Part shown: positions 63,373 through 64,000 of the stretch, piece by piece
How positions within the stretch are numbered: the stretch's first letter is position 1
Layout of the letters: each line of letters starts with the position of its first letter
DNA from: Rheinheimera sp.
GTDB taxonomy: Bacteria > Pseudomonadota > Gammaproteobacteria > Enterobacterales > Alteromonadaceae
Assembly: GCF_030690345.1 (NCBI RefSeq)
Contig: NZ_JAUYGV010000008.1
Location: 374,433 to 438,432, forward strand
Direction of reading: 5' to 3'
Length of the DNA stretch: 64,000 nt
Program-made: the position numbers and the translations under genes
The notes under the pieces: generated by a model
Database searches by the model: none
What the model was told of the DNA's origin: nothing
What the model saw: the letters and a program-made list of their open reading frames with translations, nothing else

Positions 63373-64000
63373 TTAATCTAAGACCTTTGCAACAACAGCG
63401 TTTTGAATTTTGTAGCTACCTTCATAAAGGGAGCAATCAAAAACAATCGCGTACAACTCGTCAGCCTGTGAAAGGCTTAAAACATTATTCGGGTTTATGA
63501 AACTGAAGCAATCATATTTTCCATCAAATAAATAATTTAGTCCAGCAATCGTGACTTCATCATCTGGGTTAAAATTTAAGTCTACATCATGATCAACATA
63601 ATGATGCTTCCAAAAAGAGAAAGCTTCAAGACTGTTGCATGATACTGCAATGCAAATTCGACAATTTGTACCATATTCTTTAGTGAGTTCGACAAGCTGC
63701 TTTAGTGCTTGCTCCCATATAGAGAAAATGAGTGAATTACTTATAATATGTGCATCCCATCTACGCCTTTCAATTTCAGTGAATTCCCTGAAGTCATTTG
63801 GACTTTCAAAATCTGCTTCGAAAGCACTCTTTGGACTTTCATAATCATCGGGATAGAAAGTAATTGGAGCTAATTGTCCGTTGCCATGAGTTGCTTCCAG
63901 ATGCAATTCCAGTATCTCTCCGGCATTCATTCGTTCAATGAGACTTTCAAGGTTAAGATTTACTTTACCAGTGATTTGTTTAATTTCTGATGTGTTGATT
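63373..64000 (-). CDS. Hypothetical protein, 5' end beyond window
   Basis: The frame stays open past the first internal ATG (63930) to the right edge, reading SEIKQITGKVNLNLESLIER before it, so the true start is probably outside and at least 208 residues are present. It is acidic and soluble in appearance. It shares a YESP...AD segment and a QNAVVAK C-terminus with the 62388-63044 product. Not otherwise recognised. Confidence 0.55.
   Translation of the reverse strand, partial: INTSEIKQITGKVNLNLESLIERMNAGEILELHLEATHGNGQLAPITFYPDDYESPKSAFEADFESPNDFREFTEIERRRWDAHIISNSLIFSIWEQALKQLVELTKEYGTNCRICIAVSCNSLEAFSFWKHHYVDHDVDLNFNPDDEVTIAGLNYLFDGKYDCFSFINPNNVLSLSQADELYAIVFDCSLYEGSYKIQNAVVAKVLD

Larger units (their letters stand above)
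52123..64000 (+). mobile_element. tRNA-associated integrative island, right end not in window
   Basis: The stretch begins at the split tRNA, carries two tyrosine recombinases, a HUH-type protein, a restriction-modification-like locus and many small unknown genes, and is visibly AT-richer than the first 52 kb. No second copy of the tRNA 3' half was seen up to the window edge, so the right end is either outside or degenerate. It may be several elements in tandem. Confidence 0.55.

Noticed and set aside
1-64000. CRISPR arrays, rRNA operons and complete insertion sequences
   Set aside because: No regularly spaced repeats, rRNA signatures or DDE transposase genes were seen on either strand.

Overview
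The window is chromosomal DNA of a gammaproteobacterium. Gene orders match the Escherichia coli backbone: lptF divergent from pepA-holC-valS; nudF-yqiB-cpdA-yqiA-parE with parC nearby and tolC divergent; ygiF-glnE; ygiM, cca, uppP, folB; and tsaD divergent from rpsU-dnaG-rpoD. Paired TIGR03545/TIGR03546 proteins, orphan gspA/gspB, tandem HD-GYP proteins and a short PutA next to an Lrp-type regulator suggest a marine or aquatic Alteromonadales/Chromatiaceae-type bacterium such as Rheinheimera or Arsukibacterium. That placement is an inference from gene content; no database search was possible.

From 1 to about 52.0 kb the DNA is ordinary, densely packed, fairly GC-rich core genome. It covers LPS export (lptF), peptide turnover (pepA), replication (holC, parC, parE, dnaG), translation (valS, rpsU, cca, tsaD, a tRNA), an NhaC-type antiporter with a long structured leader, an exported amidase, an RND efflux pair and TolC. 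It also covers lipid and envelope synthesis (plsC, plsY, lpxL, uppP), nitrogen regulation (glnE), proline catabolism (putA), folate synthesis (folB, folK), cyclic-di-GMP-type HD-GYP proteins and sigma-70.

At 52.1 kb the character changes. A tRNA gene with anticodon CAT, probably tRNA-Ile2, is preceded by an exact 40-base copy of its own 5' half. From there to the window end the DNA is AT-richer and accessory. It has three blocks. (i) 52.6-57.1 kb is a compact restriction-modification-like locus: a small ribbon-helix-helix-like protein and two dissimilar DNA methyltransferases on the plus strand converge on two overlapping minus-strand genes. Those two encode a PD-(D/E)xK nuclease and a smaller protein that joins an eight-cysteine ferredoxin module to a paralogous nuclease-like domain. 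(ii) 57.3-61.1 kb has two tandem paralogous tyrosine recombinases and small unknown genes. (iii) 61.4-64.0 kb has a compact HUH/YxxK Rep-like protein, a zinc-ribbon protein and two related unknown proteins, the last running off the window.

The best candidate for an undescribed system is the restriction locus. The two minus-strand proteins share the D-x12-E-x-(K/E) active-site spacing and a conserved ELPNxR...LISDIK block at identical spacing, so they look like two subunits of one endonuclease, one of them carrying a predicted iron-sulfur module. Two methyltransferases of different motif order would fit an asymmetric recognition site.
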